Positions 9,071 to 18,405 are shown, numbered from the stretch's first letter. The stretch is DNA of 64,000 nucleotides from Dehalobacter sp. 12DCB1 (GCF_004343605.1 NZ_POSF01000013.1:186001-250000); one strand, 5' to 3'. Numbers and translations are program-made. The notes: generated from the letters alone by a model not told the origin.

Positions 9071-10153
9071 ATGAGACTTGAAAGAGGAATCATCTCAAGT
9101 TCACAATTGATGTTTTTAGTTGCAGGATATGTCCAGGGTTCTGTTATGGTAGTTGCAATTACGAATATAATTACCAAGCAGTATACTTGGCTGGTTGTTT
9201 TATCCGGATTGGCTGCAAGTATCCCCCTTGCCATGGTTTATATTGCCTTAGCGAGTAAATTTCCCGGCAAGGACCTGATACAAATCAATCGTATTGTCTA
9301 TGGTCCCTATTTAGGCAAACTGGTTTCTGCCTTATATATTTGGTTCTTTTGCTCTGTTGCAGGTTTTATGTTAACCTATGTCGGCGAAATCATAAAGTAT
9401 TACTTGATGCCGGAAACTCCTAAGTATGCAATTTGTATTCTATTTGCTTGCATCTGCGCCTGGACAGTTCGCAATGGAATAGAGGTCCTTGCCCGAACCA
9501 GTGTTGTATTTGTCATGATCATCATATTTGTAATCCTAATCACTTTTTTTCTACTGCTGAAAGACATGCAACTAACCAATTTCCTGCCATTTTTTGATCT
9601 TTCCCTGAAGGATTTTATTCAGGGTACACATGTCATGCTGACCCTTCCCTTTAGTGAAATCGTGGTGTTTCTCATGGTAATGCCCTATGTGAACAAGGGA
9701 GTAGAAGCAAAAAAGTCTGTTATCCTAGGATTAATCATTGGGGGGGGCAGCATATTAATTGATACGGTTCGCAATACAGCTGTGCTGGGAGTAACATCGA
9801 CGATTATGGTTTCCCCTTCGATCGAATCAGTGCGCCTGATAGACCTGGCAGAGATCATAACCAGGCTGGAAATGCTTGTTATTACTTTATTATTAATTGC
9901 AATGTTCATCAAAGTAAGCGTCATGTATTATGGCTCTGTATTAGGGATAGCCCGATTATTTAATTTACGTTCCTATAGGCCACTGGTACTTCCGATTGGA
10001 AGTATCATTGTTAGTTTATCTATTCTGTCATTTACTTATCTGGCACAAAACGTTGGTTTTGCAACTGGGACAGGGCCTTTTTTCACCCTTACGTTTGAAT
10101 TTTCGCCTGTAATAACATTACTAATAGCAAAAATACGAAAGTTGCCAAAATAA
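9071..10153 (+). CDS. Spore germination permease-like protein, GerAB/GerB family (B subunit)
   Basis: Integral membrane B subunit of the germinant receptor, related to the APC amino-acid permease fold. It has 360 residues with about ten hydrophobic segments and opens with MRLERGIISSSQLMFLVAGYVQGS, where GIISxxQ is a family signature. This subunit is thought to bind the small germinant. ATG 9071 follows AAGGAG, which overlaps the end of the preceding lipoprotein gene. The A-C-B order instead of A-B-C is common in this lineage. Confidence 0.92.
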   Translation: MRLERGIISSSQLMFLVAGYVQGSVMVVAITNIITKQYTWLVVLSGLAASIPLAMVYIALASKFPGKDLIQINRIVYGPYLGKLVSALYIWFFCSVAGFMLTYVGEIIKYYLMPETPKYAICILFACICAWTVRNGIEVLARTSVVFVMIIIFVILITFFLLLKDMQLTNFLPFFDLSLKDFIQGTHVMLTLPFSEIVVFLMVMPYVNKGVEAKKSVILGLIIGGGSILIDTVRNTAVLGVTSTIMVSPSIESVRLIDLAEIITRLEMLVITLLLIAMFIKVSVMYYGSVLGIARLFNLRSYRPLVLPIGSIIVSLSILSFTYLAQNVGFATGTGPFFTLTFEFSPVITLLIAKIRKLPK

Positions 10154-10164
10154 CAGGAAAGGAA

Positions 10165-10389
10165 ATGGCCGTGATTTTTTTATTAACGATAGCTTTTGTG
10201 GCCATAGGATTATTTGAAATCCCTGCTCTTGTCAGAAATAAGCATTGGCGGGAACTTGCCGTCTTTTCGGTCTTTTTTGTGTTAGCGTTTATACTGGCTC
10301 TATTACAAGCAGCAGATGTCAAAATACCCAGCCCAGTCAAAGGCATGGAATATTTGTTCAAGGATATATTAAAACTGAGTTATTACTAG
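10165..10389 (+). CDS. Small membrane protein of the germination operon
   Basis: 74-residue protein with two hydrophobic helices (about 3-20 and 30-47) and the motif KIPSPVKGMEYLFKDIL at the C-terminus. ATG 10165 has AGGAAAGGA upstream and follows the permease by 11 nt, so it belongs to the same transcript. Small two-helix proteins occur at the end of ger operons in related Clostridia, some called D subunits. A modulatory role in the receptor is an inference. Confidence 0.7.
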   Translation: MAVIFLLTIAFVAIGLFEIPALVRNKHWRELAVFSVFFVLAFILALLQAADVKIPSPVKGMEYLFKDILKLSYY

Positions 10390-10435
10390 AATCAAAAAAA
10401 CTCCACCAAATTTGCTATATATTTGAAATATTCCT

Positions 10436-10464
10436 TTGACATATACTTTCATTGCAGTTATACT
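10436..10464 (+). promoter_or_regulatory. Sigma-A promoter of the zinc-ribbon gene
   Basis: TTGACA (10436-10441), 17-bp spacer, TATACT (10459-10464), close to consensus. It is 112 nt upstream of the zinc-ribbon ORF, leaving a long untranslated leader. Confidence 0.7.
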
Positions 10465-10575
10465 TAAGCAGCTCGTTCATTTTGTGGATTTACTAATAAC
10501 CTCTCCATTGCCTAAAGCTATGGGAAGCTATGAATTCTTCCCATAAAGCGGGTAATATATTTTGGAGGTTTTTTT

Positions 10576-10878
10576 ATGTTTGAAGACAAAGTTTTAACCT
10601 GTAAGGACTGTGGAAGTGAGTTTTCCTTCTCCGCTTCCGAACAAGAATTCTACGCAGAAAAGGGATTTACCAATGAGCCTGGCAGATGTCCGGAATGTCG
10701 CTCTGCGAGAAAAGCACAGTCAAGATCCAACAACCAATACGGTCGTCCGCAACGAGAAATGTTCCCAGCTGTCTGTGCTACTTGTGGAAAAGAGACTCAA
10801 GTCCCTTTCCAACCATCAGGTGATAAACCGGTTTATTGTCGTGATTGTTACCAACCACGCACACGAAATAATTGGTAA
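10576..10878 (+). CDS. Two-module zinc-ribbon protein
   Basis: 100-residue protein with two predicted zinc ribbons. The first uses CKDCG (residue about 10) and CPECR (about 38) and matches the 'probable zinc-ribbon' (zf-trcl-like) pattern with the intervening EFxxxGFxNEPxRCPxCR segment. The second uses CATCG (about 67) and CRDCY (about 90), with VPFxPxxxKPVYCRDCY as in CxxCxxxxPVYC proteins. There are no membrane segments. TTTTGGAGG gives a strong ribosome site. Such proteins are common and abundant in Clostridia, but their function is unknown; nucleic-acid binding is possible. Monocistronic between its own promoter and terminator. Confidence 0.82.
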   Translation: MFEDKVLTCKDCGSEFSFSASEQEFYAEKGFTNEPGRCPECRSARKAQSRSNNQYGRPQREMFPAVCATCGKETQVPFQPSGDKPVYCRDCYQPRTRNNW

Positions 10879-10890
10879 TTGTCTGAAAGA

Positions 10891-10931
10891 AGCAGCCTTC
10901 CTAGGATGTAACACTAGGGAGGCTGCTTTAT
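10891..10931 (+). terminator. Intrinsic terminator after zinc-ribbon gene
   Basis: 14-bp stem AGCAGCCTTCCTAG / CTAGGGAGGCTGCT with one wobble pair and a 9-nt loop, followed by TTTATTT. Confidence 0.85.
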
Positions 10932-10988
10932 TTCAGGCCTTTTTATTCGTTAAGCAGCTCGCAAGGATGTATTTAATTACATTAATCA

Positions 10989-11017
10989 TTGACATACATT
11001 TTTATAAATGATAAAAT
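10989..11017 (+). promoter_or_regulatory. Sigma-A promoter of the carD-like gene
   Basis: TTGACA (10989-10994), 17-bp spacer, TAAAAT (11012-11017). The carD-like start codon is 68 nt downstream of the -10. Confidence 0.7.
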
Positions 11018-11084
11018 AATTGATTTGCTATATATTGTTTTATATGATATGCTTAATAAGGTACTGACTCAGGGAGGTGAATAT

Positions 11085-11603
11085 ATGTTTCAAGTTGGCG
11101 ATCAGATTATCTATCCTTTGCATGGAGTCGGAACTATCGAAGCTATTGAAGAAAAGGAAATCTTGGGGAAAAAAAGAATTTACTATATTGTTAATGTACC
11201 CCAAACCAGGATGCAGATGATGATTCCTCAGGATAAAGCTGAAAGCTTTGGCATCCGGAAGCTGGTTCAACCCTCCGTCTTTGAGGATCTTCTTGAAAAT
11301 TTTAATAAGGGAGTTACTGATCCCTTGCTTTATAAAAATCAGAAATACTGTACTGATTTAAATACCAAAAAGATGAAAAGCGGTGATATTCTCAAAGGAA
11401 CAGAGATAATCCGTGATTTAACGCGAAAAAGCCTCCTTGGTAAATTGGGAAAAGAAGATACCAAAATGTTGGAAGGTGCCCGTTATATGTTTATTAGTGA
11501 AATGATGCAAGTAAGATGTATGACTAAAGAGAAAGCAACAGATTTATTAGATTCAGTGTTAGCGGCTGACGTTTTAGATCTAGAATTTCGGGAGGTAAAA
11601 TAA
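11085..11603 (+). CDS. CarD/CdnL-family RNA polymerase-binding regulator
   Basis: 172-residue member of the CarD_CdnL_TRCF family. The N-terminal Tudor-like RNAP-binding domain (about 1-60) carries FQVGDQIIYPLHGVGTIEAIEEKEILGKKRIYY, and the rest is helical. These proteins bind the RNAP beta subunit and stabilise open promoter complexes. ATG 11085 follows AGGGAGGTGA. A frame extending up to 10989 overlaps the promoter and has no ribosome site, so I rejected it. It is followed immediately by a 54-codon gene whose ribosome site lies in its last codons. Confidence 0.85.
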   Translation: MFQVGDQIIYPLHGVGTIEAIEEKEILGKKRIYYIVNVPQTRMQMMIPQDKAESFGIRKLVQPSVFEDLLENFNKGVTDPLLYKNQKYCTDLNTKKMKSGDILKGTEIIRDLTRKSLLGKLGKEDTKMLEGARYMFISEMMQVRCMTKEKATDLLDSVLAADVLDLEFREVK

Positions 11604-11604
11604 T

Positions 11605-11769
11605 TTGAAACTGTATACTTGGTATGATTTTAGTTATTTATCAAAAAAACAGAAGCTTCAGTTTCTGATCGATATCAAACCCGCTGCTGAAAAAAATGGC
11701 AGATTTGATCTAATTTTATACAACAAATACGCAGAGCAGTTTGGTTTAGATAAAACCAAAGAAGTTTAA
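11605..11769 (+). CDS. Small 54-residue protein coupled to carD-like gene
   Basis: ORF starting at TTG 11605 with a strong GGGAGG site at 11590-11595 inside the end of the carD-like gene and 9-nt spacing. It encodes a hydrophilic 54-residue protein beginning MKLYTWYDFSYLSKKQKL and ending in KTKEV. No family is recognised. The ribosome site, the 1-nt gap to the upstream stop and the terminator 50 nt later support it as real. Confidence 0.6.
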   Translation: MKLYTWYDFSYLSKKQKLQFLIDIKPAAEKNGRFDLILYNKYAEQFGLDKTKEV

Positions 11770-11818
11770 ATTATACCATACCACCAGTGATTTTAAGTAT
11801 ATTCATAGCTCTTTTCTC

Positions 11819-11851
11819 AAGACCCTGGGTTTAAAATCCAGGATCTTTTTT
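11819..11851 (+). terminator. Intrinsic terminator of the carD-like unit
   Basis: Stem AAGACCCTGG / CCAGGATCTT with a 9-nt loop followed by six T. The remaining bases to 12003 hold no gene I can support. Confidence 0.75.
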
Positions 11852-12003
11852 ACTACATAGGGGCTGATGAAGGGTGTTTTTAGCTCTAAGCCTGAACCCT
11901 ATTGACCCCTGAAAAACAATAGCCTAAAAGAAAAATAAAGCCCTTAGAAGGTCGTTTAAAAGCTTAAGAAACTGTATTTTTCGGGAAAAAGAGTTAAGGA
12001 GCT

Positions 12004-13182
12004 TTATAATGCAGCTTGGTAGATATTGATGATATCTTCAATCGATCCCTGTCTGGGGTTGGTTAACGTGCAAATGTCTTTCATCGCATTATTGGCTAGC
12101 TTTTCAATATCACCTTCTTTAAGACCCAACATTGATAGTTTTTCGGGGATACCAATTACAGAAGACAAGTGTTTAATTGATTCGATAATAATATTTATTG
12201 CTTGATCCTTATGACGTGTAACAGTGCCCATGGCTTCGCATAATTTCAAAATCCGATGTTCCGGTATCGCCGTGGAATTGAATCTAAAAACATGGGGTAG
12301 CAAAGCCGCATTATTGAATCCATGCGTTCCATTATAAAAACCACCCAGCTGATGCGCCATTGCATGCACATAACCCAAACCGGCGTTATTAAAAGCAAGC
12401 CCTGCCATTATATTGGCATACATCATTTTTTCTCTGGCTTCCAAATCATTGCCGTTCTCATAGGCTCTCGGTAAGTACTCAAATGACAACCTCAATGCAT
12501 CCAAAGCCAAAGCATCTGTAATCGGAAATGCCTCTGTCGAAACAAACGTTTCTATCGCATGCGAGACAACATCTATTCCAGAACTGGATGTTACTTCCTT
12601 CGGCATCGTGGTCATAAAAATTGGATCGTTTACGGATATAAACGGTGTCAATAAAGCTGAAGTGATTACCATTTTCACCTTTCTTGTATTGTCCGTGACG
12701 ATTGCAGTATTTGTTACTTCTGCTGCAGAGCCAGCCGTTGTGTTGATTGTAATAAGAGGGATCATCGGTTTAATTATTTTATTATATCCTTCATAGTCTA
12801 TAATCGAGCCACCGTTTACAGCGACTGCAGCAATTGCTTTTGCACAATCATGATTTGTCCCGCCGCCGATGGAAATGATTAATTTATAGTCTCGTTTAAA
12901 GACATTCCAGCCATGCTTGAAATATCTTAATCCATCCTCAACAAAAGATACTGTCGGATTGGGGTGTAAAATCCCGTCAAAAATATCGTAGGAAATAAAT
13001 AGACTCTTCAGTATCTTTTCAATATTTTCAACATACCCAAGTTTGATCATATTCTTATCAGTCACAATCAACGCTTTACTTAATTTCCAGGACAATAATT
13101 GATTAGGAAGATCCTTAATTGCCCCAACGCCGATTAAATTGGTTTTAGGGATAAAAAAATTATGGGTATTTTCCAAGGCCAA
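12004..13182 (-). CDS. Iron-containing alcohol dehydrogenase (group III)
   Basis: NAD(P)-dependent, Fe-dependent alcohol dehydrogenase, 392 residues, cytosolic. Family motifs in order are GGGTNHDCAKAIA (nucleotide binding, near 105), TTAGSAAEVTNTAIV (near 150), DVVSHAIETFVS and AMAHQLGGFYNGTHGFNNA, which supply Asp and His metal ligands. It resembles 1,3-propanediol/ethanol/butanol dehydrogenases; the exact substrate is not determinable. The start is a TTG at 13182 after GGGTGGGTGA; a TTG two codons later is the alternative. No operon partner is evident apart from the co-directional membrane gene upstream. Confidence 0.88.
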   Translation of the reverse strand: MALENTHNFFIPKTNLIGVGAIKDLPNQLLSWKLSKALIVTDKNMIKLGYVENIEKILKSLFISYDIFDGILHPNPTVSFVEDGLRYFKHGWNVFKRDYKLIISIGGGTNHDCAKAIAAVAVNGGSIIDYEGYNKIIKPMIPLITINTTAGSAAEVTNTAIVTDNTRKVKMVITSALLTPFISVNDPIFMTTMPKEVTSSSGIDVVSHAIETFVSTEAFPITDALALDALRLSFEYLPRAYENGNDLEAREKMMYANIMAGLAFNNAGLGYVHAMAHQLGGFYNGTHGFNNAALLPHVFRFNSTAIPEHRILKLCEAMGTVTRHKDQAINIIIESIKHLSSVIGIPEKLSMLGLKEGDIEKLANNAMKDICTLTNPRQGSIEDIINIYQAAL

Positions 13183-13221
13183 TCACCCACCCTTTACAAA
13201 GTGAATTATTAATATGAAAAA

Positions 13222-13250
13222 GCCTCAAGCATTGCTTAATCGCAATACTT
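13222..13250 (-). terminator. Weak hairpin after the membrane-protein gene
   Basis: AAGCATTGC / GCAATACTT inverted repeat overlapping the stop codon of the 13249-13731 gene. A T-run lies several bases further on the minus strand. Marginal terminator. Confidence 0.35.
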
Positions 13251-13731
13251 AATAGGGATACATCTTCTCTCTGCTTTTATCCTCGACAAAATGGCTCCAT
13301 TTCAAAAATGCCCATGTGGCAACCAAAAACCAAACCGTAAAACCGATCAGTGGCAGAATTAATCTGCTGGAAGCCTCAAAAATCCCTATATCAAGCAATA
13401 GATTATAGTATAAGATCGAAGCAAACACTCCTGCTGCGATAGAAATATAATAAAACGGCTTTTGTTTTGGTAAATAATAAAAATAGATAATGAAAAACGC
13501 TGTCCAGGCAATATTGGCAAAAAGATGAACGCCAATGAAGCCAAAAGGGCCAAAATCCGTCCAATAAAATAATCCAGTAAAATACCCGAAAGCGTGGACA
13601 ATAGAATCCATCATTCCACCTAAGACAACACCAAACAAAGATAATCGTCGAATATCTTTTTTAGGCACAATGACGATTAAGAGCAAAGTAAAAGTCACAG
13701 CATAAAACGGATGCAACAAAAAAATTGGCAT
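13249..13731 (-). CDS. Five-TM membrane protein of unknown function
   Basis: 160 residues with about five hydrophobic helices and the loop motif GGMMDSIVHAFGYFTGLFYWTDFGPFGFIGVHL-like aromatic region between helices 2 and 3. ATG 13731 follows AAAGGGGAT. No domain is recognised. It lies between pflA and the alcohol dehydrogenase on the same strand, but the gap to pflA (88 nt) does not prove co-transcription. It is probably a conserved hypothetical of this family of Firmicutes. Confidence 0.7.
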   Translation of the reverse strand: MPIFLLHPFYAVTFTLLLIVIVPKKDIRRLSLFGVVLGGMMDSIVHAFGYFTGLFYWTDFGPFGFIGVHLFANIAWTAFFIIYFYYLPKQKPFYYISIAAGVFASILYYNLLLDIGIFEASSRLILPLIGFTVWFLVATWAFLKWSHFVEDKSREKMYPY

Positions 13732-13819
13732 TACTGCAATCCCCTTTATATTATATGCAAGCTTAGGATATCCATTAAGGCATTAAATTATTCGGATATT
13801 AGAAGAGCTCCTAACGTTT

Positions 13820-14587
13820 TCATTTTTTAATAGCCCGGAGTCGTTCCGGCAGCTCTTTGGAACAATACTTCAGCAACTCGGCAAGTCTTCCTTCTTCGAG
13901 TTCCTGAACATCGGCCAGCCGGTATGACAGTCCCAGCAGCTTATATTTTTCAATACCCATCTTGTGATAAGGCAATAGCTCTAATCGTTCTACCGCTACT
14001 CCGCTATCACGAATAAGACTGCACAGGCTAACAATATCATCTTTCTTGTCGTTGATGCCCGGTATTACCACATGCCGTATCCATATCCGGCAGCCTGCCG
14101 CCGAAGCCGCATGTAGAAAATCCATTGTCGTACTTAGACTGCCTCCGATATATTGATCATACCGCTCTTGATCCGGCATTTTGATATCCAGCAGGACTGT
14201 GTCGGTATTTGCCAGAACCTCGGCTACCTCCTCCGACAGTATTGTGCCGGCAGTATCCAGAGCCGTGTTGATACCGGCCTTTTTAAGCTGTTTAAACAGT
14301 CCTGCCGCAAAAAGGGGCTGCATAAGCGGCTCTCCGCCGGAGAGCGTGACACCGCCTTCCCGGCCAAAGTAAGTGCGGTAACGCATGGCTTTTTGCACCA
14401 AAGCTTCCGCGGTAAACTCCCTCCCCCCCTTCCTATCCCAAGTATCGGGATTATGGCAATAGATACAGCGCAATGGACATCCCTGCATGAAAATAACCAT
14501 TCTCAATCCAGGTCCATCCGCTCCTCCAAGGGTCTCAATGGAGTGTATCCTTCCCATCTTTCCTATCTCTTCCGCTTTGCCGCTCAT
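13820..14587 (-). CDS. pflA: Pyruvate formate-lyase activating enzyme (radical SAM)
   Basis: Radical-SAM enzyme that installs the glycyl radical on PflB. 255 residues with the 4Fe-4S motif CPLRCIYC (Cys37, Cys41, Cys44) and the GGEP SAM-binding motif (TLSGGEPLMQP). The IHSIETLGGADGPGLR start is typical of PflA. It lies 12 nt after pflB with GAGG at the pflB end as ribosome site, so the two form an operon. Normal length, no missing residues. Confidence 0.93.
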   Translation of the reverse strand: MSGKAEEIGKMGRIHSIETLGGADGPGLRMVIFMQGCPLRCIYCHNPDTWDRKGGREFTAEALVQKAMRYRTYFGREGGVTLSGGEPLMQPLFAAGLFKQLKKAGINTALDTAGTILSEEVAEVLANTDTVLLDIKMPDQERYDQYIGGSLSTTMDFLHAASAAGCRIWIRHVVIPGINDKKDDIVSLCSLIRDSGVAVERLELLPYHKMGIEKYKLLGLSYRLADVQELEEGRLAELLKYCSKELPERLRAIKK

Positions 14588-14599
14588 CTGCTTACTGCC

Positions 14600-16831
14600 T
14601 CATAACCTTTCATGGTAGGTCCTGCTGATGACCTCCTGCTGCTGCTGACGGCTTAGCTTGTTGAAGTTGACTGCATAACCCGATACGCGTATCGTCAGGT
14701 TGGGATAGCGTTCCGGATGCTCCATAGCGTCAATCAGTTGTTCACGGTTCAAAACGTTAACATTGATGTGATGGGCCTTCATATCAAAATAGCCGTCTAA
14801 GACCGCTACCAGGTTGCTCTTCTGTTCCTCAGGGTTCTTGCCGATGGTGGAAGGAGTTATGGAAAAAGTACAGGATATCCCGTCCCGGCAGGCTTCATAC
14901 GGAAGCTTTGAAACAGAATTCAACGATGCAAGTGCCCCGTTTGCCTCTCTGTTGTGCATCGGATTAGCACCGGGAGCGAAAGCTTCGCCCTTTTTCCTTC
15001 CGTCCGGGGTTGCACCTGTCTTTTTGCCGTAGACCACATTGGAGGTAATTGTCAGCACCGAAAGGGTGTGCACGGCGTTCCTGTAAGCAGGCGTCTTTCT
15101 CAGTTCCTCGATAAAATCCTCTGTCAACTCTGCAGCAATCAAATCCACACGGTCGTCATCATTGCCAAACCGTGGGTATTCTCCATCTATTTCAAAGTCC
15201 TGGATCAGGCCTTTCTCGTTTCTGACTACCCGGACTTTGGCATACCTGATCGCACTCAAAGAATCCGCAACCACGGAAAGTCCGGCGATTCCGAAAGCCA
15301 TAAAGCGTTCGACATCCGTGTCATGCAATGCCATCTGCAGCTTCTCGTAGGCATACTGGTCATGCATATAATGGATGACATTCATGGTATTGACATACAG
15401 CCTGGTGAGCCATCCCTGATAAAAAGCGAAGCGCTTCATGACATCCCCGTATTCCAGCAAACCGTCCTTAACCCCTTCGGATACAGGCCCGACCTGTTTG
15501 CCGGTGATTTCATCCCTTCCGCCGTTTAAAGCCATAAGCAACATCTTTGGCAGGTTGCAGCGTGCTCCGAAATACTGCATTTGCTTGCCTATCTTCATCG
15601 CCGATACACAACAGGCGATCCCATAGTCATCCCCATATAAAGGACGCATTACATCGTCATTCTCATACTGTATAGAGTCGGTATCGATAGACACCTTGGC
15701 GGAATAACGTTTAAAAGCCTCCGGCAGTGCCGTGGACCACAGCACTGTTAGGTTAGGCTCGGGTGCCAGCCCCAGATTATATAGCGTATGCAAGAAACGG
15801 TAGGACATTTTAGTAACCAGCGTCCTTCCGTCCCCGCCCATACCTCCGATAGCCTCCGTGATCCACATGGGATCCCCGGCAAAAAGCTCATTGTATTCAG
15901 GTGTCCGAAGATGCCGGGCCATTCTCAGTTTAATGATGAAATCGTCTATGATCTCCTGGACCTGCTGTTCGGTCAATCTTTGCTGATCAATATCCCGCTG
16001 AGCATAGATATCCAGAAATGTGCTGACCCTTCCCAGGGACATGGCGGCACCGTTCTGTTCCTTAATCGCGCCAAGATAGCCAAAATACAACCACTGGACC
16101 GCCTCTTTAAAATCTACGGCCGGTTGGGATATATCGAAACCGTAAAGCTCCGCCATCTTTTTCAGCTTTTCTAAAAAATCGATCTGCTTGTACAATTCTT
16201 CGCTTACTTTGATATTCTCCATGTCCATCAGCAGCTGACCCTTTTTGCGCTTATCTTCTTTTTTCCCTGCAATCAGCCTGTCAACGCCATATAGTGCTAC
16301 ACGCCTGTAGTCCCCGATGATCCTTCCCCGTCCATAGGCATCCGGCAGTCCGGTAATGACTCCGCTCCTGCGAGCTTCCTTCATCTCATCGGTGTAGACA
16401 CGGAAAACACCGTCATTGTGCGTCGTCTTGTAAAAGAACTCTCTTTCGATTTTCTCATCCATGGTATAACCATAGGCCTTGCAGGCCTTCCTGGCCATAT
16501 TGATCCCGCCAAAAGGATTGACCCCTCTTTTTAACGGCCTGTTGGTCTGAATGCCAACGATAAGTTCCTTTTCCTTGTCCAGATAGCCCGGTCCATAGCT
16601 TAGCAATGAAGAAACCGTTGAGGTATCGATATCCAGCACGCCGCCAAATTCCTTCTCAAGCTTTTGCAACCTTGAAAGTTTCTCTAGGATATCCTGAGTC
16701 CGGTTCGTTACCTCCGTTAAAAAAGTTTCATCTCCTTCATAAGGCTGGTAATTTGCTTGTATGAAGTCCCTGACATCAATTTCCTGCTGCCATCTGCCAT
16801 CTTTGAAGTTTTCCCATCCTGTATTATTCAC
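14600..16831 (-). CDS. pflB: Formate C-acetyltransferase (pyruvate formate-lyase)
   Basis: Glycyl-radical enzyme converting pyruvate and CoA to formate and acetyl-CoA. 743 residues with the adjacent catalytic cysteines Cys407-Cys408 in [14 protein letters not shown] and the radical glycine Gly718 in RVSGYAVNF near the C-terminus. The double cysteine distinguishes true PFL from diol/glycerol dehydratases. The start is GTG 16831 with AGGAGGG upstream. It is transcribed with pflA. A ZTP riboswitch with its own terminator lies in the leader, so expression is probably tied to the folate/purine one-carbon state, for which formate is the donor. Confidence 0.95.
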   Translation of the reverse strand: MNNTGWENFKDGRWQQEIDVRDFIQANYQPYEGDETFLTEVTNRTQDILEKLSRLQKLEKEFGGVLDIDTSTVSSLLSYGPGYLDKEKELIVGIQTNRPLKRGVNPFGGINMARKACKAYGYTMDEKIEREFFYKTTHNDGVFRVYTDEMKEARRSGVITGLPDAYGRGRIIGDYRRVALYGVDRLIAGKKEDKRKKGQLLMDMENIKVSEELYKQIDFLEKLKKMAELYGFDISQPAVDFKEAVQWLYFGYLGAIKEQNGAAMSLGRVSTFLDIYAQRDIDQQRLTEQQVQEIIDDFIIKLRMARHLRTPEYNELFAGDPMWITEAIGGMGGDGRTLVTKMSYRFLHTLYNLGLAPEPNLTVLWSTALPEAFKRYSAKVSIDTDSIQYENDDVMRPLYGDDYGIACCVSAMKIGKQMQYFGARCNLPKMLLMALNGGRDEITGKQVGPVSEGVKDGLLEYGDVMKRFAFYQGWLTRLYVNTMNVIHYMHDQYAYEKLQMALHDTDVERFMAFGIAGLSVVADSLSAIRYAKVRVVRNEKGLIQDFEIDGEYPRFGNDDDRVDLIAAELTEDFIEELRKTPAYRNAVHTLSVLTITSNVVYGKKTGATPDGRKKGEAFAPGANPMHNREANGALASLNSVSKLPYEACRDGISCTFSITPSTIGKNPEEQKSNLVAVLDGYFDMKAHHINVNVLNREQLIDAMEHPERYPNLTIRVSGYAVNFNKLSRQQQQEVISRTYHERL

Positions 16832-16886
16832 GTTAACCCTCCTGATTTGCCAGGTTCTAAATTTTATGAGGGTGATTCAGAAAATA

Positions 16887-16990
16887 AAAAAACCTGGACA
16901 ATATTTATACTGCCCAGGCGGTCGACGTTTGAACTCTTCCAATCCCTTATGGTTAAACCCATATGTCCGCCAGTCTTGGAAGCTTACCGA
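16887..16990 (-). promoter_or_regulatory. ZTP/ZMP riboswitch (pfl motif) with terminator
   Basis: On the minus strand a P1-type helix (GCTTCCAAG region near 16983) encloses GACTGGCGGAC and a small hairpin TATGGGTTTAACCATA. After a linker comes the conserved GTCGACCGCCTGGGCA pseudoknot half (16911-16926), the signature of the pfl RNA motif that binds ZTP/ZMP. The same CCTGGGCA then pairs with TGTCCAGG (16893-16900) before a T-rich run, forming a mutually exclusive terminator. Ligand binding should block the terminator and switch on pflBA. Confidence 0.85.
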
Positions 16991-17072
16991 TATTTTATTA
17001 TGGATGTAATAACTTTGTCAATTACCCGTTTGTATGGAGTTATGTTTATTCAAAGCTCGAACAGAATAACGA

Positions 17073-17795
17073 TTATTCAAGTACGTCAAAAGGGACTGGA
17101 TCATTGTTTTTTAAGTCTATATGCAATGTGCCGTCATAATCAAGAGACCCCAGTAAAACTTCTTGCGCCGAATTAACCTTTTGTTTCTTCAATTCATGAG
17201 TTAACCACTTTTCATCCCGATTCACAAGGCTGAGATGTTTTTTTAAGACTGTTCCGTCAATAATCAGGTTGGCAGCAATACCTTTAGCGGAAGTATTTAT
17301 ATTCATATCTTCAGGTGTTAAAGGCTGTTTTTGTGCTTTAAGTTGAATACTGACTTGGCCGCTTGTCTCAAGGATTGCGTTTTCTACATCGCTAATACTA
17401 AATGCACCTTTGTTCCTGCATTCCTCCATTACTTCATTGATATGAAATCTGGCTTTCTTTAGGTTTTGTTCGATCAATTTGCCATTCTGTATCAAAATCG
17501 TCGGTACTCCACATAAAAATTTTCTGGCCCGGATACTTCTCCGGGATACATAAGAAGACAGCAATACAAAGCTACCATAAATAAGAATTCCGAGTATTCC
17601 GTGTAAATAAGGAATTTCATTATCTATTGCTAAAGATGCAGCAATGGAACCAATAGAAATGCCTATTGTGTAATCAAAAAAGCTTAATTGAGAGAGTTGT
17701 TTTTTTCCCAATAAGTGAGTTAACAAAAATAAGATAATAACTGAAAGTATGCTTCTGAGCACAATATCTAGAATACCGATGATATTATCGTTCAT
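17073..17795 (-). CDS. DUF421 (YetF/YcaP-like) membrane protein
   Basis: 240-residue protein with three N-terminal membrane helices (about 8-80) followed by a soluble DUF421 domain. Family hallmarks are LGKKQLSQLSFFDYTIGISIGSIAA and the segment RKFLCGVPTILIQNGKLIEQNLKKARF. The function of this widespread family is not established; some members are spore or stress associated in Bacillus. ATG 17795 lies 7 nt after AGGGGTG; a GTG 9 nt earlier overlaps that site and is less likely. It is upstream of the pflB riboswitch on the same strand. Confidence 0.82.
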   Translation of the reverse strand: MNDNIIGILDIVLRSILSVIILFLLTHLLGKKQLSQLSFFDYTIGISIGSIAASLAIDNEIPYLHGILGILIYGSFVLLSSYVSRRSIRARKFLCGVPTILIQNGKLIEQNLKKARFHINEVMEECRNKGAFSISDVENAILETSGQVSIQLKAQKQPLTPEDMNINTSAKGIAANLIIDGTVLKKHLSLVNRDEKWLTHELKKQKVNSAQEVLLGSLDYDGTLHIDLKNNDPVPFDVLE

Positions 17796-18246
17796 GGTAA
17801 TCACCCCTGTATAACTCGACCCAATTATTATGCGTATTATACATTCAAAGACAAAGAATTATACACCAAATGCCTTATCAATCCACCTTTTATTTTTTTC
17901 GCCTGTTGCTTCAAGAGTACAAACGGCGGTCGATCAAACCAGTCATCTGATTGCCGAATATAATGTAACCAATGATAAGACAGAACGTTTACAATGCTTT
18001 CAAGCTTCTTAAATTGCAAACCAGGAAAAAGGTAGTTTTACATATTCGTGACAATATCCCGACCCAAAAGCTCCGCTTATGTCTATCTGAACATCCTTTT
18101 GGCACGGTCATCCCGCCAGACCGGGGCTGAAACCCTCACACTCGTCTGGAGACCAAAATATTTTATAGCGTTATCTGTAAAATATCATTAGTTAAGAGAG
18201 TGTAACCAGAATGAATGTTAAATTATCTGCTCGGACACCCTCGTAA
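17796..18246. other. Gene-free stretch
   Basis: About 450 nt with only short, ribosome-site-less frames on both strands. I see no recognisable gene or RNA. It directly abuts a phage-gene remnant and may be decayed mobile DNA. Confidence 0.4.
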
Positions 18247-18405
18247 ATCGCCACCGAGATTAACTTAATTAAAAACGGGACCGACAAAATCATGCTCCAG
18301 AACTGCGTTCAAATCAAGGCCTGCCTGACGGAGGCCAAGGCAGCGATTCCATATGGGAAGTGGGGAAAGTGGCTTGCCAGATTCGAATCCGGATTCGAAT
18401 CTTAG
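18247..18405 (+). pseudogene. DUF3102 fragment, remnant of a mobile-element gene
   Basis: An open frame without a proper start encodes IATEINLIKNGTDKIML, then a segment ending EAKAAIPYGKWGKWL. This is the characteristic helix pair of DUF3102 proteins found on phages and conjugative elements of Firmicutes. Homology stops exactly where a perfect 24-bp palindrome begins, and the frame ends 20 nt later at a TAG. The rest of the gene is missing. The position about 130 nt from tRNA-Ala suggests a decayed integrated element. Confidence 0.55.
18379..18402. repeat. Perfect 24-bp palindrome
   Basis: Self-complementary sequence centred on CCGG with arms AGATTCGAATCC and its complement, at the break point of the DUF3102 remnant. 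TTCGAATCC is shared with the T-arm of the nearby tRNA-Ala, so it may be a recombination scar. Confidence 0.7.

Noticed and set aside
10464-10961. 12-mer TTAAGCAGCTCG repeated at 10464 and 10950
   Set aside because: Short and without symmetry; likely coincidence or local duplication, insufficient for a regulatory call.
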